Shown piece after piece: positions 17,864 to 27,906 of a stretch of 64,000 nt of DNA. The stretch is taken from positions 62,001 through 126,000 of the forward strand of contig JAFOMG010000030.1 of assembly GCA_017418975.1 (NCBI GenBank), in the 5' to 3' direction. The translations under genes and the position numbers were made by a program. The stretch's first letter is position 1. Each line of letters opens with the position of its first letter. The notes under the pieces are model-generated. The model ran no database searches. It had not been told where the DNA came from and saw only the letters and a program-made list of their open reading frames with translations. The DNA comes from Sphingomonas sp. (GTDB taxonomy: Bacteria; Pseudomonadota; Alphaproteobacteria; Sphingomonadales; Sphingomonadaceae).

Positions 17864-17887
17864 ATACTGAACCATATGGTTCAGTAT
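17864..17887. promoter_or_regulatory. Perfect 24-bp palindrome over the ArsR start codon
   Basis: ATACTGAACCAT followed by ATGGTTCAGTAT is a perfect palindrome whose centre is the ATG start of the ArsR gene. A TAATAC just before it could be the -10 box, which would make the mRNA leaderless or nearly so. Binding here would block initiation of the regulator and SRPBCC genes: a compact autorepression site. Confidence 0.8.
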
Positions 17888-18241
17888 GCCGCTACCGCCC
17901 GCCTCGATGCTTCCTTCGCCGCATTGTCGGACGCTACCCGGCGCGGCGTGCTCGACCAGCTGGCGCGCGCCGAGGCGTCGATCACCGATCTCGCCGAGCG
18001 TTTCCACATGACCCTGACCGGCATGAAGAAGCATATCGGCGTGCTCGAGCGCGCCGGGCTGGTCGTCACCGAGAAGGTCGGCCGGGTGCGGACCTGCCGG
18101 CTCGGCGCCCAGAGCCTGGCCGAGGAGGCCGGCTGGATCGCCAATTACCACCAGCGCTGGAACGCCCGCTTCGACGCGCTGGACGACGTGATCGCGGAGC
18201 TCAAAGCCAAGGAGAGAATGGATGGGCCTGAACGCCAGTGA
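17876..18241 (+). CDS. ArsR-family regulator paired with SRPBCC protein
   Basis: 121 residues with a winged helix (FAALSDATRRGVLDQLARAEASITDLAERF, recognition helix MTLTGMKKHIGVLERAGL). It has no metal-binding CxC motif, so it is not an arsenic sensor in the strict sense. The GRVRTCRLGAQSLAEEAGWI segment is typical of ArsR proteins encoded next to SRPBCC/AHSA1 genes. Its ATG is the second half of a perfect operator and no Shine-Dalgarno is present, fitting a leaderless transcript. The gene overlaps the next by 20 bases. Confidence 0.92.
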   Translation: MVQYAATARLDASFAALSDATRRGVLDQLARAEASITDLAERFHMTLTGMKKHIGVLERAGLVVTEKVGRVRTCRLGAQSLAEEAGWIANYHQRWNARFDALDDVIAELKAKERMDGPERQ

Positions 18242-18710
18242 CTTCGGCGCCACCACGGTAGCGCGCAAGTCCGACACCGAAGTCGAGGTCACCCGCATCT
18301 TCGATGCGCCGCCACACCTGGTATATCGGGCCTGGACCACGCCCGAGCTGTTCCAGCGCTGGTGGGCGCCCAAGTCGATCGGCGCGCCGATGCACGTCCG
18401 CGAACTCGATGTCCGCGTCGGCGGCGGCTACCGGATCGAGTTCGACGGGGAAGGCGGTCAGGTCTGGGCGTTCTTCGGCAGATATATCGAAGTCGTCCCG
18501 AACGAGCGCATCGCCTGGACCAATGAGGAAAGCGACAACGGCCCGATTTCCACGGTCATCTTCGAGGAACGGGACGGCAAGACCCTGCTGACCTTCCGCG
18601 AGGTCCACCCTTCGAAGGAAGCGCTCGACGAAGGCATTGGCGGCGCCGAAGGCATGCCCGAGCAGCTTGCGCAGCTGGAAGAGCTGCTGAGGGAACTGGC
18701 GGAGGGCTGA
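18222..18710 (+). CDS. SRPBCC (AHSA1/START-like) domain protein
   Basis: 162 residues with one helix-grip fold: EVEVTRIFDAPPHLVYRAWTTPELFQRWWAP at the start, GGGYRIEF in the middle and TLLTFREVHPSKEA toward the C-terminal helix. Members bind hydrophobic ligands; no enzyme activity can be assigned. AAGGAGAG lies before the ATG, inside the upstream ArsR gene, so the two are co-translated. The partner regulator probably controls it in response to the ligand. Confidence 0.9.
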   Translation: MGLNASDFGATTVARKSDTEVEVTRIFDAPPHLVYRAWTTPELFQRWWAPKSIGAPMHVRELDVRVGGGYRIEFDGEGGQVWAFFGRYIEVVPNERIAWTNEESDNGPISTVIFEERDGKTLLTFREVHPSKEALDEGIGGAEGMPEQLAQLEELLRELAEG

Positions 18711-18730
18711 TGGCGCCCTTGTTGCCCGCG

Positions 18731-19054
18731 CTAGCCGCGCAGGCCCAGAGCGTCAAAGACCATATCCTCGCCAGATTCGATATCCAGCCGATGGACATTC
18801 CAGCACGCGTCGAAACCGCGCGCTTCGGCCAGCGCTTTCAGTTCCGGAGGGAGCTCATCCACGAGGGTCAGGAACATCGCCCAATGCGCCGCATCCAACT
18901 CGGCTCTGGAGGGCTTGGTCATCTCCGGCGTGTGGCTGCTGGAAGTTACGGCGTAGATCGCGCCGTAATCGTCAGGATCGACGAAGCGCTCCGCGACTTC
19001 GCGAAACGCGTGCGACATCACATATACCAGATAGCAGGTGCCGATCATTGCCAT
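18731..19054 (-). CDS. Hypothetical protein
   Basis: 107 residues (MAMIGTCYLVYVMSHAFREVAERF ...). No family recognised and no signal peptide. Codon choice looks genuine for this genome and it fills the space between the convergent SRPBCC gene and the ScfR-type regulator. The N-terminus is uncertain: no clear Shine-Dalgarno precedes 19054 and MIGTC (two codons later) is possible. The protein is acidic with a helix-rich middle (SRAELDAAHWAMFLTLVDELPPELKAL, positions about 50-75). Confidence 0.6.
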   Translation of the reverse strand: MAMIGTCYLVYVMSHAFREVAERFVDPDDYGAIYAVTSSSHTPEMTKPSRAELDAAHWAMFLTLVDELPPELKALAEARGFDACWNVHRLDIESGEDMVFDALGLRG

Positions 19055-19100
19055 GGGTTGGCGCTACCATGGGACGCGCCCGCCGACCATCGATCCGCCC

Positions 19101-20477
19101 CTAATCCCCCACGAACCCGAACGGCGTGACGCCGCTCTCGCGCTCATTGGCCAGCGCCGCGCGCCCCGCCGGCGCCGCCGAGCGCTGCGCGCAGTCCGGC
19201 CGGGTGCAGGCGCGGCAGCCCAGCCCCACCGGCACCGCCTCGCCCGCCAGGTCCACGCCGCGCGCCGCCGACAGCGACCGCGCCTCGCCGGCGGCCAGCC
19301 CGATCCCCAGGGCGAAGCGCGCCCGCACGCCCTGCGCGCCCTGGGGCGTCCGCGCCCGCGACAGCGTGAACCAGCGCGCGCCGTCCTCGGTCTCGACCAG
19401 CTGGCCCAGCGTCTCGTCGGCCCGGCCGAACGCCTCGGTCAGGTTCCAAAGCGGGCACAGGCCCGGCCCCTCCACCAGCGGCGACCCGCTCGCCCCCGCG
19501 AAGCGCTTGGAGACCTGCCCCGCCCGGTCCACGCGCACCAGGAAGAAGGCCAGCCCCCGCGCGCCCACCCGCTGCAGCGTGGTCAGCCGGTGCGCCACCT
19601 GCTCGAAGCTCGCGCCGAAGCGGCGGCGAAGCACGTCCAGGTCGTAGCCGGTCTGCTCGCAGGCGCGCAGGAAGCGGCCATAGGGCATCATCACCGCCGC
19701 CGCGAAATAGCCGACCAGATGGCGCTGATAGAGCCGCTCCCCCGCGCGATCGAGCCCGGCGCCGCGCACCAGCGCCTCGATCTCGCCCCGCGCTTCCTGG
19801 GAAAGCCGCTCGGCCAGCGCGAAGGTGCGGCCCGGCATGTCGAGCAGTTCGGAAAGCTGCACCTGGCGCGCATGGAGGTCGAGCCGCTTGAGCAGCCCCG
19901 GCATCACGTCGGCGGGCAGGATGCGCACCGACAATTGATGCTTCACCCGCAGCCGCTCGGCCATCGCGCCATAGGGATCGCCCGCGGTCTGGCGCAGCGC
20001 GTCGGCCAGCGCCTCGGCCACTGCATCGAGATCGGCGAAATGGTTGCGCCAGCGCTCGATCTCGCGGCGCACCTGCCGGCCCGGATCGCCCGGCCCGGTA
20101 TCCGCCACCGGCCCGCCGGCGCCGATCCGGTCATAGGCGCGGGCGAACGCCTCCGCGCCGCCGGGCGCGCCGGCCAGCCATTCCTCCATCTGCTGCCGGT
20201 CGATCTCGAGATCGGCGAACAGCGGATCGGCCAGCCGCCGCCGCAACGCCTCCATCCCCCCGCCCGGCTCGGCCGCGGCCAGCTTGCGCGGGTCGAAGTC
20301 GTACACTTCGGAAAGCCGCAACATCAGCATGGCCGAGATCGGCCGCTGGTTGCGCTCGACCAGGTTGAGATAGCTCGCCGACACGCCCAGCGCCTCGGCC
20401 ATCGCCGCCTGGGTAAGCAGCAGCTGCCGGCGCAGGCGCCGCACCGCATGTCCCGCAAAGAGCTTCTGCTCGGCCAC
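19101..20477 (-). CDS. ScfR/RamB-type HTH regulator of glyoxylate metabolism
   Basis: 458 residues. An XRE-type HTH sits at the N-terminus (VRRLRRQLLLTQAAMAEALGVSASYLNLVERNQ). A central region related to the IrrE/M78 fold follows (LYQRHLVGYFAAAVMMPYGRFL, without an intact HExxH). The C-terminal ScfR-type domain has cysteines (VGLGCRACTRPDCAQR). This architecture is known from RamB and ScfR, which control isocitrate lyase and short-chain fatty-acid use, and the gene is divergent from aceA. The GTG start at 20477 is preferred: AAGGAG lies nine bases before it, whereas the ATG eight codons upstream falls inside a REP repeat. Confidence 0.9.
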   Translation of the reverse strand: MAEQKLFAGHAVRRLRRQLLLTQAAMAEALGVSASYLNLVERNQRPISAMLMLRLSEVYDFDPRKLAAAEPGGGMEALRRRLADPLFADLEIDRQQMEEWLAGAPGGAEAFARAYDRIGAGGPVADTGPGDPGRQVRREIERWRNHFADLDAVAEALADALRQTAGDPYGAMAERLRVKHQLSVRILPADVMPGLLKRLDLHARQVQLSELLDMPGRTFALAERLSQEARGEIEALVRGAGLDRAGERLYQRHLVGYFAAAVMMPYGRFLRACEQTGYDLDVLRRRFGASFEQVAHRLTTLQRVGARGLAFFLVRVDRAGQVSKRFAGASGSPLVEGPGLCPLWNLTEAFGRADETLGQLVETEDGARWFTLSRARTPQGAQGVRARFALGIGLAAGEARSLSAARGVDLAGEAVPVGLGCRACTRPDCAQRSAAPAGRAALANERESGVTPFGFVGD

Positions 20478-20778
20478 GCCTCGCCTCTCCTTCACCGTCA
20501 TCCCCGCGCAGGCGGGGATCCAGAATCACACAGGACATCGCCCTGCCACCCTCGATCCCCGCCTGCGCGGCGATGACGAGAAGATGGGCCCTGTCCTACA
20601 AATAATGTTCTCGATATGTTCATGTCGAGCATGTCAAATCACTCTGTAAATAATTTACACCTTTTCAATCCAAAGAAAAGGCGCACCAACACCGCGACCC
20701 CCATAAACGCGCAAGCCAGCTGCCAATGGAGTCAAGAAATACCCATACAGGCTCAGCAACCCAGTCAAGGAACACACA
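20478..20778. other. 301-bp divergent control region of aceA and its regulator
   Basis: The left part (20496-20578) is a REP doublet. The right part is unusually A/T-rich and carries TGTAAAT-A-ATTTACA, a perfect 15-bp palindrome at 20645-20659, and nearby ATGTTC/GAGCAT stretches. The palindrome is the best candidate for binding of the divergent ScfR-type regulator. AAGGAA precedes aceA. No coding frame was found. Confidence 0.6.
20496..20578. repeat. REP doublet in the aceA/scfR control region
   Basis: Two cores face each other: CGTCATCCCCGC-GCAGGCGGGGATCCAG at the left and its inverted counterpart GATCCCCGCCTGCGCGGCGATGACG at the right, about 50 bases apart. The left edge extends into the leader of the regulator gene. 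Confidence 0.7.
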
Positions 20779-22065
<1,287 letters not shown>

Positions 22066-22089
22066 AAGCATGAGAAAGGAGTGATTGCC

Positions 22090-22242
22090 ATGACCGAACC
22101 CCAACGCAGCCGCGCCGTCTTCTCGACCGAGGATTTCCGCCTCATCCGCGAGGCGGTGGCCACCCATCTCGAGAAGGTGAAGGACGCGCCCGAGTCCACG
22201 AAATACGCCAATCTCTATCACCGCCTGGGCCGCGTGGCCTGA
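22090..22242 (+). CDS. 50-residue protein downstream of aceA
   Basis: MTEPQRSRAVFSTEDFRLIREAV begins a small, helical, charged protein with no signal or membrane segment. AAAGGAG sits eight bases before the ATG, 24 bases after the aceA stop, so it is very likely co-transcribed with isocitrate lyase. Function is unknown. The strong ribosome-binding site and operon position make it more than a chance frame; a role with AceA or in the same response is only a guess. Confidence 0.68.
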   Translation: MTEPQRSRAVFSTEDFRLIREAVATHLEKVKDAPESTKYANLYHRLGRVA

Positions 22243-22265
22243 AGGGTGGACGCCTCCTCCTATCT

Positions 22266-22348
22266 CGTCATCCCCGCGCAGGCGGGGATCCGGAGCCAAG
22301 AACGGCACGGCACAGAAACCCTGGATCCCCGCCTGTGCGGGGATGACG
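22266..22348. repeat. REP doublet after aceA operon
   Basis: CGTCATCCCCGC-GCAGGCGGGGATCC and the inverted GGATCCCCGCCTGTGCGGGGATGACG flank a 32-base spacer. It lies between the 50-residue gene and the convergent MFS transporter and could end transcription from both sides. Confidence 0.7.
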
Positions 22349-22409
22349 GATAAGGGATCGCGTGCCCGATCTCGACTTTCCTGGGGAGGAAAGGATGTCC
22401 GTCGGAAGG

Positions 22410-23870
22410 TCAGCTTCCGGCGGACATTTCCGCATTGCGGACGGCGAGCGCCGCGACCCGCGCCTCATGCTCGGCCTTGCCGAAGGGAAAGAAGCGGTAA
22501 AGCGCCGCCGCCGCCAGGGCGAGCACGCCATAGACGACGAAGAAGAGAATGGTCAGCCGGTCCACCGTCGCCACCGGCACCTGGCCCGGCCGGGCCGCCG
22601 CGGGGAAACGCACCAGCTCGAGCAGCAGGCCCGTCGCCCAGATGCCCAGCCCGCTGCAGCATTTCTGGATGAAGAAGGATCCGGCGAAGAACACTCCCTC
22701 GTTGCGCCGGCCGGTCTCGATCTCCGAATGCTCGACGACATCGGCCATCATCGAGGCGCCCAGAATCGTCGCCGAGATGCTGCAGGTGACGTTGAGCGCA
22801 TAGATGGCGAACAGCGACGGCAGCAGCCAGGGTGTGCCCGGTGCCGGGAACAGGCCCAGCAGGCGCAGCACATAGGGCAGGGCGACCCAGAATGCCGCCG
22901 CCGCCATCAGCCCCATCGCCGCCCGCGGCTTGCCCAGCCGCCGCGACGCCCGCGGCGCGACGAGGAAGGCGAGGAAGGCGCCGACCAGCAGCGAGAAGGC
23001 GATGATCGTGAAGTCCTGGTTCTCGAAGCGCCAGACATGGGCATAGAGATAGCTCGACAGCGCGAAGCTGACGCCCTGCGCCGAATAATAGCAGAGCCCG
23101 GCCGCCATCAGGATCAGGAAGGCGCGGTTCTTCACCGTCTCGCCCAGCTCGGCGAAATGGGCGCCGAGCGACTGGCGCGTGCGCTCCTCCGGCTGGGGCA
23201 GGTGCGCGATCTCGCCATGCGTGCCCAGCGCCGAGACGAGGATCGCGAATGCCATCAGCAGCGCGCTCACCAGCGCGAAGCCCGGATAATTCTCCCGCAC
23301 CAGCTGGCCGTTGGGATGGCCCGGCGAGGGTCCGAGCAGCCAGGCATAGGCGAGGATCATCATCGCCAGCCCGCCGGCCCAGCCGAACAGGAAGCGATAG
23401 GCCATGATCCGCGTCCGCTCCTCATAGTCGGCGGAGAGCTCCGGGGTCAGCGCCTGGCTCGGCACCTCATAGGCGCTCACCGCGGTGCGGACGAGCACCG
23501 ACATGGCGAACACCCAGCCGAGCATGCCGGCATGCGAAAGTGCCGGCGGGTTCCACAGCAGCAGCCAGCCGATCGCGATCGGAATGGCCGAAGCGTACAT
23601 CCAGGGATGGCGCCGCCCCCAGCGGCTCCGCGTCCGGTCGGAAAGGAAGCCGATCGCCGGATCCGCCACCGCGTCGAGCAGCAGCGCGCACATGATCGCG
23701 AAGCCCACTTCGGCGGCCGGCAGCCCGAGGACCTGGTTGAAGAAGAACAGCAGGAAGGTCGAGAAGCAGAAATCCTTCACGCCATACGCCACGGTGCCGA
23801 AGCCGTAAGCGAGCATGATCGGCGTGCGGATTCGCCGGGCCGGGGGCAGTGCCGCCTGATTGCCGTCCAT
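22410..23870 (-). CDS. MFS transporter, GPH (MelB-like sugar:cation symporter) family
   Basis: 486 residues, about 12 membrane helices. GPH hallmarks are visible: YGFGTVAYGVKDFCFSTFLLFFFNQVLGLPA in the first helices, DAVADPAIGFLSDRTRSRWGRRHPWM in the first loop, and the paired MMADVVEHSEIETGRRNEGVFFAG in the second half. Such proteins import glycosides, pentoses or hexuronides; the substrate is unknown. The ATG at 23870 is preferred over one at 23894 because GAGGGAG precedes it. It is divergent from the acyl-CoA dehydrogenase; no sugar-catabolic gene is adjacent. Confidence 0.9.
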   Translation of the reverse strand: MDGNQAALPPARRIRTPIMLAYGFGTVAYGVKDFCFSTFLLFFFNQVLGLPAAEVGFAIMCALLLDAVADPAIGFLSDRTRSRWGRRHPWMYASAIPIAIGWLLLWNPPALSHAGMLGWVFAMSVLVRTAVSAYEVPSQALTPELSADYEERTRIMAYRFLFGWAGGLAMMILAYAWLLGPSPGHPNGQLVRENYPGFALVSALLMAFAILVSALGTHGEIAHLPQPEERTRQSLGAHFAELGETVKNRAFLILMAAGLCYYSAQGVSFALSSYLYAHVWRFENQDFTIIAFSLLVGAFLAFLVAPRASRRLGKPRAAMGLMAAAAFWVALPYVLRLLGLFPAPGTPWLLPSLFAIYALNVTCSISATILGASMMADVVEHSEIETGRRNEGVFFAGSFFIQKCCSGLGIWATGLLLELVRFPAAARPGQVPVATVDRLTILFFVVYGVLALAAAALYRFFPFGKAEHEARVAALAVRNAEMSAGS

Positions 23871-24020
23871 GCCCCGCGCTCCCTCTCGACCCATTTTATT
23901 GCGCACCCTATGTGCCGCAATCCGGGGGTCAACCGCAAGACATTGGAATATCGGGTATGGCTTGCCCGGAGCGATATGGTCGGTATAGCCTTTGGCTTCG
24001 AACCTGAGGAACGCGTGGCC

Positions 24021-25166
24021 ATGGCGCTCGACCCCGAAATCTTCGACACGCTGATCGATACGGTCCGCCGCTTCGTGCGCGACCGCCTGCGCCCGCTCGA
24101 GGCCGAGGTGGAGGCGGCCGACGCCATCCCCGCCGATGTGCTCGACGAGATGAAGGCGCTCGGCCTGTTCGGCCTGTCGATCGCCGAGGAATATGGCGGC
24201 CTGGGCCTGACGATGCTCGAGGAATGCAAGGTCGCCATCGAGCTGGGCCGCACCACTCCGGCCTTCCGCTCCAGCTTCGGCACCAATGTCGGCATCGGCT
24301 CGCAGGGGCTGGTGATGGCGGGGACGGCGGAGCAGAAGGCCCGGTGGCTGCCGCGCATCGCCAGCGGCGAGATCGTCACCAGCTTCGCGCTCACCGAGCC
24401 CGATGTCGGCTCCGACAGCGGCGCGGTGCAGACCCGGGCAGTCAGGGACGGCGACGTCTACCGGCTCTCCGGCACCAAGCGTTTCATCACCAACGCCGAC
24501 AAGGCCGAGCTGTTCACGGTGATGGCGCGCACCGGCGACGAACCGGGTGGCCGCGGCGTCTCCGCCTTCCTGGTGCCGCGCGACCTGCCGGGGGTCAGCA
24601 TCGGGGAGCCCGAGAAGAAGATGGGCCAGAAGGGCGCCCGGGTGGCGGACGTGGTGTTCGACGGCACGCCCGTCCCCGCCGCCAACCGGCTGGGCGGCGA
24701 GGGCGAAGGCTTCCGCATCGCGATGCAGGTGCTGGACCGGGGCAGGCTGCACATCTCGGCGGTCTGTGTCGGCGTGGCCGAGCGCCTGATCGCCGACTGC
24801 GTCGCCTATGCCGGCGAGCGCCGGCAGTTCGGCAAGCCGATCGCCGAGCACCAGCTGATCCAGGCGATGCTGGCCGATTCGAAGACCGAGGCGCTGGCGG
24901 CGAAGGCGCTGGTGCTGGAGACCGCCGCGGCCAAGGATGCCGGTGCGAACACCACGATGGAGGCGGCGGCCGCGAAATATTTCGCCAGCGAGATGGTCGG
25001 CCGCGTGGCGGACCGCGCCGTGCAGATCTTCGGCGGCGCCGGCTATATCGCCGATTACGGCATCGAGCGGCTCTACCGCGACGTCCGGCTGTTCCGGATC
25101 TACGAAGGCACCAGCCAGATCCAGCAGCTGATCATCGCCCGCGAGACGCTGAAGCGGGGCGGGTAG
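24021..25166 (+). CDS. Acyl-CoA dehydrogenase
   Basis: 381-residue FAD enzyme of fatty-acid or branched-chain oxidation. It shows the N-terminal helical domain (GLFGLSIAEEYGGLGL), the beta-domain FAD/substrate motif SFALTEPDVGSDSGAVQTRA, and the C-terminal domain with QFGKPIAEHQLIQAMLADS, QIFGGAGYIADYGIERLYRD and RIYEGTSQIQQLIIAR (catalytic Glu in YEG). Full length. Substrate range cannot be fixed. ATG 24021 gives the usual MALDPEIFDTL start, with GAGGA upstream. It is likely co-transcribed with the SDR gene. Confidence 0.95.
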   Translation: MALDPEIFDTLIDTVRRFVRDRLRPLEAEVEAADAIPADVLDEMKALGLFGLSIAEEYGGLGLTMLEECKVAIELGRTTPAFRSSFGTNVGIGSQGLVMAGTAEQKARWLPRIASGEIVTSFALTEPDVGSDSGAVQTRAVRDGDVYRLSGTKRFITNADKAELFTVMARTGDEPGGRGVSAFLVPRDLPGVSIGEPEKKMGQKGARVADVVFDGTPVPAANRLGGEGEGFRIAMQVLDRGRLHISAVCVGVAERLIADCVAYAGERRQFGKPIAEHQLIQAMLADSKTEALAAKALVLETAAAKDAGANTTMEAAAAKYFASEMVGRVADRAVQIFGGAGYIADYGIERLYRDVRLFRIYEGTSQIQQLIIARETLKRGG

Positions 25167-25276
25167 TTAATCTCCCTCTTCCCGCTGGCGGGGAGAGGGT
25201 CGGGGAGAGGGCAGTGCGAGACGGGGCGATACGCCCCTCTCCCCTGCCCACTCCCCTGAAGGGGAGAGGGAGTTAA
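25167..25276. repeat. 110-bp purine-rich inverted-end repeat
   Basis: Left end TTAATCTCCCTCTTCCC and right end GGGGAGAGGGAGTTAA are inverted, flanked by TTAA. The interior has CCCCTCTCCCC and its complement. The whole segment folds on itself. Its right end leaves AGGGAG seven bases before the ATG of the SDR gene, so it appears to provide the ribosome-binding site. Confidence 0.65.
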
Positions 25277-25279
25277 GTT

Positions 25280-26068
25280 ATGGACACCACGACATTGTTC
25301 CGCCTCGATGGCCGCATCGCCCTCGTCACCGGCGGCTCGCGGGGCATCGGCCGGATGATCGCCGAGGGCTATGTCGCCCAGGGCGCCAGGGTCTATGTCT
25401 CGTCCCGCAAGGCCGAGGCCTGCGAGGAGACCGCCGCGGCGCTCGGCCCGAACTGCGTCGCCCTGCCGATGGACGTCTCGACCGTCGCCGGCTGCAAGGC
25501 GCTCGCCGCCGCGCTGGCGGAGCGCGAGGAACGGCTCGACATCCTGGTCAACAATGCCGGCGCCGCCTGGGGCGAGCCCTTTGAGGGGTTTCCCGAAAAG
25601 GGCTGGGACAAGGTGATGGACCTGAACGTAAAATCGCCCTTCTTCCTGACCCAGGCACTCTTCGACCTGCTCAAGGCGGGCGGGTCGGCGGAGCGCCCGG
25701 CCAAGGTCATCAACATCACCTCGATCGACGGGCAGCGGCTGAACCCCTGGGAGACCTATAGCTACCATGCCTCGAAGTCGGCGCTGATCTATCTGACCAA
25801 GCGCATGGCCGCCCGGCTGGTCCGCGACCATGTCAACGTCACCTCGATCGCGCCCGGTGCCTTTGCCAGCGACATGAACAAGGCCGCGCGCGACCATGGC
25901 GGCGATGTCGCCCGGGCGATCCCGGCCCGGCGCATCGGCGTGGACGAGGACATGGCCGGCGCCGCCATCTATCTCGCCAGCCGGGCGGGCGACTATGTCG
26001 TGGGCGACACGATCACGGTCGATGGCGGGCTGGTCAATGCGTCGCTGGGCGTGAGCATCGACGGCTAG
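25280..26068 (+). CDS. SDR-family oxidoreductase
   Basis: 262 residues, classical short-chain dehydrogenase. The cofactor motif is VTGGSRGIGR at about residue 16; NNAG is in LDILVNNAGAAWG; the catalytic Ser is in NITSIDG and YxxxK is YHASK. The C-terminal GDYVVGDTITVDGG is standard. Resembles 3-oxoacyl-ACP reductase/gluconate dehydrogenase-like members; substrate unknown, but linkage to an acyl-CoA dehydrogenase suggests beta-oxidation-type chemistry. Its TAG overlaps the TAG of the convergent UrcA-like gene. Confidence 0.94.
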   Translation: MDTTTLFRLDGRIALVTGGSRGIGRMIAEGYVAQGARVYVSSRKAEACEETAAALGPNCVALPMDVSTVAGCKALAAALAEREERLDILVNNAGAAWGEPFEGFPEKGWDKVMDLNVKSPFFLTQALFDLLKAGGSAERPAKVINITSIDGQRLNPWETYSYHASKSALIYLTKRMAARLVRDHVNVTSIAPGAFASDMNKAARDHGGDVARAIPARRIGVDEDMAGAAIYLASRAGDYVVGDTITVDGGLVNASLGVSIDG

Positions 26069-26367
26069 CGCCGGTAATAGCCGCGCCGCACCCCGGCGGG
26101 CATCTCGGCGACCAGCGAGAGGCGCACCATGTCGAAGCAATATCCCGCCTTGTTGCGGATCAGCTGGGGCGCGACGTCCCGGTCGTTCGTCCGGCAATAG
26201 GTGCGCGCCGCGCCGTCCACACGCTCCCGCAGGGCGGCGCGGCCCTGCCCGGTGTCCAGCCGCAGGTCGCCATAGGTGACCCGCAGCGCAGGCTCGCTCG
26301 CCGGCAGGGGCGGGTGCGAGGCACAGGCGCCGACAAGCGCAACGGACAGGAACAGGATCGAACGCAT
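26065..26367 (-). CDS. UrcA-like small lipoprotein
   Basis: 100 residues: lipoprotein signal MRSILFLSVALVGAC (Cys15), then VTYGDLRLDTGQGRAALRERVDGAARTYC, which follows the UrcA family pattern (V-x-Y-x-D-L-x-L-x-T-x-x-G-x-x-x-L-x-x-R-[IV]-x-x-A-A-x-x-x-C). Function of the family is unknown. The second ATG (26367) is chosen because AGGGAG lies seven bases before it; the first ATG (26373) is too close. It shares its stop with the SDR gene in CTAG. Confidence 0.85.
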   Translation of the reverse strand: MRSILFLSVALVGACASHPPLPASEPALRVTYGDLRLDTGQGRAALRERVDGAARTYCRTNDRDVAPQLIRNKAGYCFDMVRLSLVAEMPAGVRRGYYRR

Positions 26368-26451
26368 CGTCATTCTCCCTTCAAGTCGCCGGACAAGCCG
26401 GCCCCGTGGCGCGAAAGCCGCGCGCTGGTTCAGTGATGCCGGGTTGGCGGG

Positions 26452-27906
26452 CTAGTAGACGCCCGCCATCTGCTTGGCCTGCCGCTCTAGCCGGTCGGCC
26501 TCGTCCGCCAGCGATGCCGCCACGTTGCGATACCCCTGGCGGATATCGAGCGGCAGATCGGGGTTATGGGCGCGGTCGCGATATTCCAGCGCGGCCTTGC
26601 GCAGGCGCTGCACGGCCGCGAGCCGCTGCTCCGTCGGCGGCGCGACTCGGCGCTGGGCGCCCGTGCCGGCGGGCGGCGCCGTCTCGCCCATGGCCGGCAC
26701 GGGCGCGCGGGCCCTGCTCCGCGCCTCCGCTTCCACCGCGCGCGACATGTCGCGGGACGGGGGCGGCGCCGACGCGAGCCGGGCCGCGGCCTTGGCCTTG
26801 GCCGTGGCGCGCACCGACTCGTCGCGCCAAGGAGAGGGGGACAGTGGCGCTCGCGCCACCGGCGTCCGCACCGCTTCCTCCCGCACCTCGGGAGGCGGCA
26901 CGGCAGGCGCCGGCCGGGGCACCGCACGGTCCTCTTCCGGCACGGTCGAAAGCTGGGGCCGCTCCACGACCTGCATCGCGGCGAGCGGCGCAATCCCCAG
27001 CGGGATGCCGCCGATCAGCGCGGCGCACAGGAGCCTGCTCGCCGGCTTGCGCGGAGCGGCGTCGAGCACGCGCCGAATCCGCCGCGCCATCGCACCATGC
27101 GACACCGCCATGCCGCACGCCGCATGCACCCCGCAGCCACCGGCGACCGCGAGCAGCGTCTGCGCGTAATCGGCGCGCCCGACATGCCGCAACGCTTCCT
27201 CGTCGGCGGCCAGCTCGGTCTGGCGGGCCAGTTCGACGACGAGCAGCCAGGCGAACGGGTTGCACCAGAACAGAGCCAGCGCCAGCCGCGCGGCGAGCAT
27301 CGCCAGCCAGTCGAGCCGGCGCACATGCGCGATCTCGTGCGCGATCACCGCGGCGGCACGATCGGGGCGGCGCTCGATGTCGGGGCCGATCAATATCGTC
27401 GCCGGTGCGATCCCCAGGCTCAGGGGCGAGCCAATGCGGGGCGAAACGAGCAGCCGCACGGGCCGCCTCAAGGGTTCGGCGGCCCGTGCGAGCACCTCCC
27501 TCCACACGGGATGGGAGGTGGGCACCGCATGGCGGGTCCAGCGGTGCAACAGGAAAAGCCCGACGGCGAGGCGCAGCAGCACGAACGCGGCGCCTCCCAG
27601 ATAGGCCAGGGCGATCCAGTCGATCCCCGGGGCGACCGGGGCGACAGGTGTCGCAACGGACGCCGCGGCGATCCCGTCCATGGCGGGCAAGGCGGCGGAC
27701 GCCCCGGTCGCGGGCAGCACCGCGACCTCGACGGCCGGCAGCACCAGCACGAGCAGCGGCAGCAACAGCAGCGCGGCCACACCGGCGCGCAGCACCGCCA
27801 CCCGCTGCGCGGCGGGCCGGCCGCGCAATGCCTGGCCGGCGAGCAGCGCGACGCCACAGGCCAGCGCGGATTTCCAGCCCAGCTCGATCAGCAGGTCCGC
27901 GATCAT
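26452..27906 (-). CDS. BlaR1/M56-type membrane metallopeptidase sensor
   Basis: 484 residues. Three or four membrane helices lie within the first 120 residues and after 200, with a cytoplasmic/membrane M56 peptidase domain containing HEIAH at 190-194 and the downstream ELAADEEALRHVGRADYAQTLL. In BlaR1 this peptidase triggers loss of the BlaI repressor. Unlike BlaR1, there is no penicillin-binding sensor domain; residues about 320-484 are a Pro/Ala-rich periplasmic tail ending in a charged helix (RLRKAALEYRDRAHNPD). The signal is therefore unknown. It overlaps blaI-like upstream by ATGA, so the two are co-translated. Confidence 0.92.
   Translation of the reverse strand: MIADLLIELGWKSALACGVALLAGQALRGRPAAQRVAVLRAGVAALLLLPLLVLVLPAVEVAVLPATGASAALPAMDGIAAASVATPVAPVAPGIDWIALAYLGGAAFVLLRLAVGLFLLHRWTRHAVPTSHPVWREVLARAAEPLRRPVRLLVSPRIGSPLSLGIAPATILIGPDIERRPDRAAAVIAHEIAHVRRLDWLAMLAARLALALFWCNPFAWLLVVELARQTELAADEEALRHVGRADYAQTLLAVAGGCGVHAACGMAVSHGAMARRIRRVLDAAPRKPASRLLCAALIGGIPLGIAPLAAMQVVERPQLSTVPEEDRAVPRPAPAVPPPEVREEAVRTPVARAPLSPSPWRDESVRATAKAKAAARLASAPPPSRDMSRAVEAEARSRARAPVPAMGETAPPAGTGAQRRVAPPTEQRLAAVQRLRKAALEYRDRAHNPDLPLDIRQGYRNVAASLADEADRLERQAKQMAGVY

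Noticed and set aside
20478..20501. ATG start for the ScfR regulator inside the REP repeat
   Set aside because: The ATG falls in the repeat core CGTCATCC; AAGGAG correctly spaced to the GTG at 20477 is a better start.
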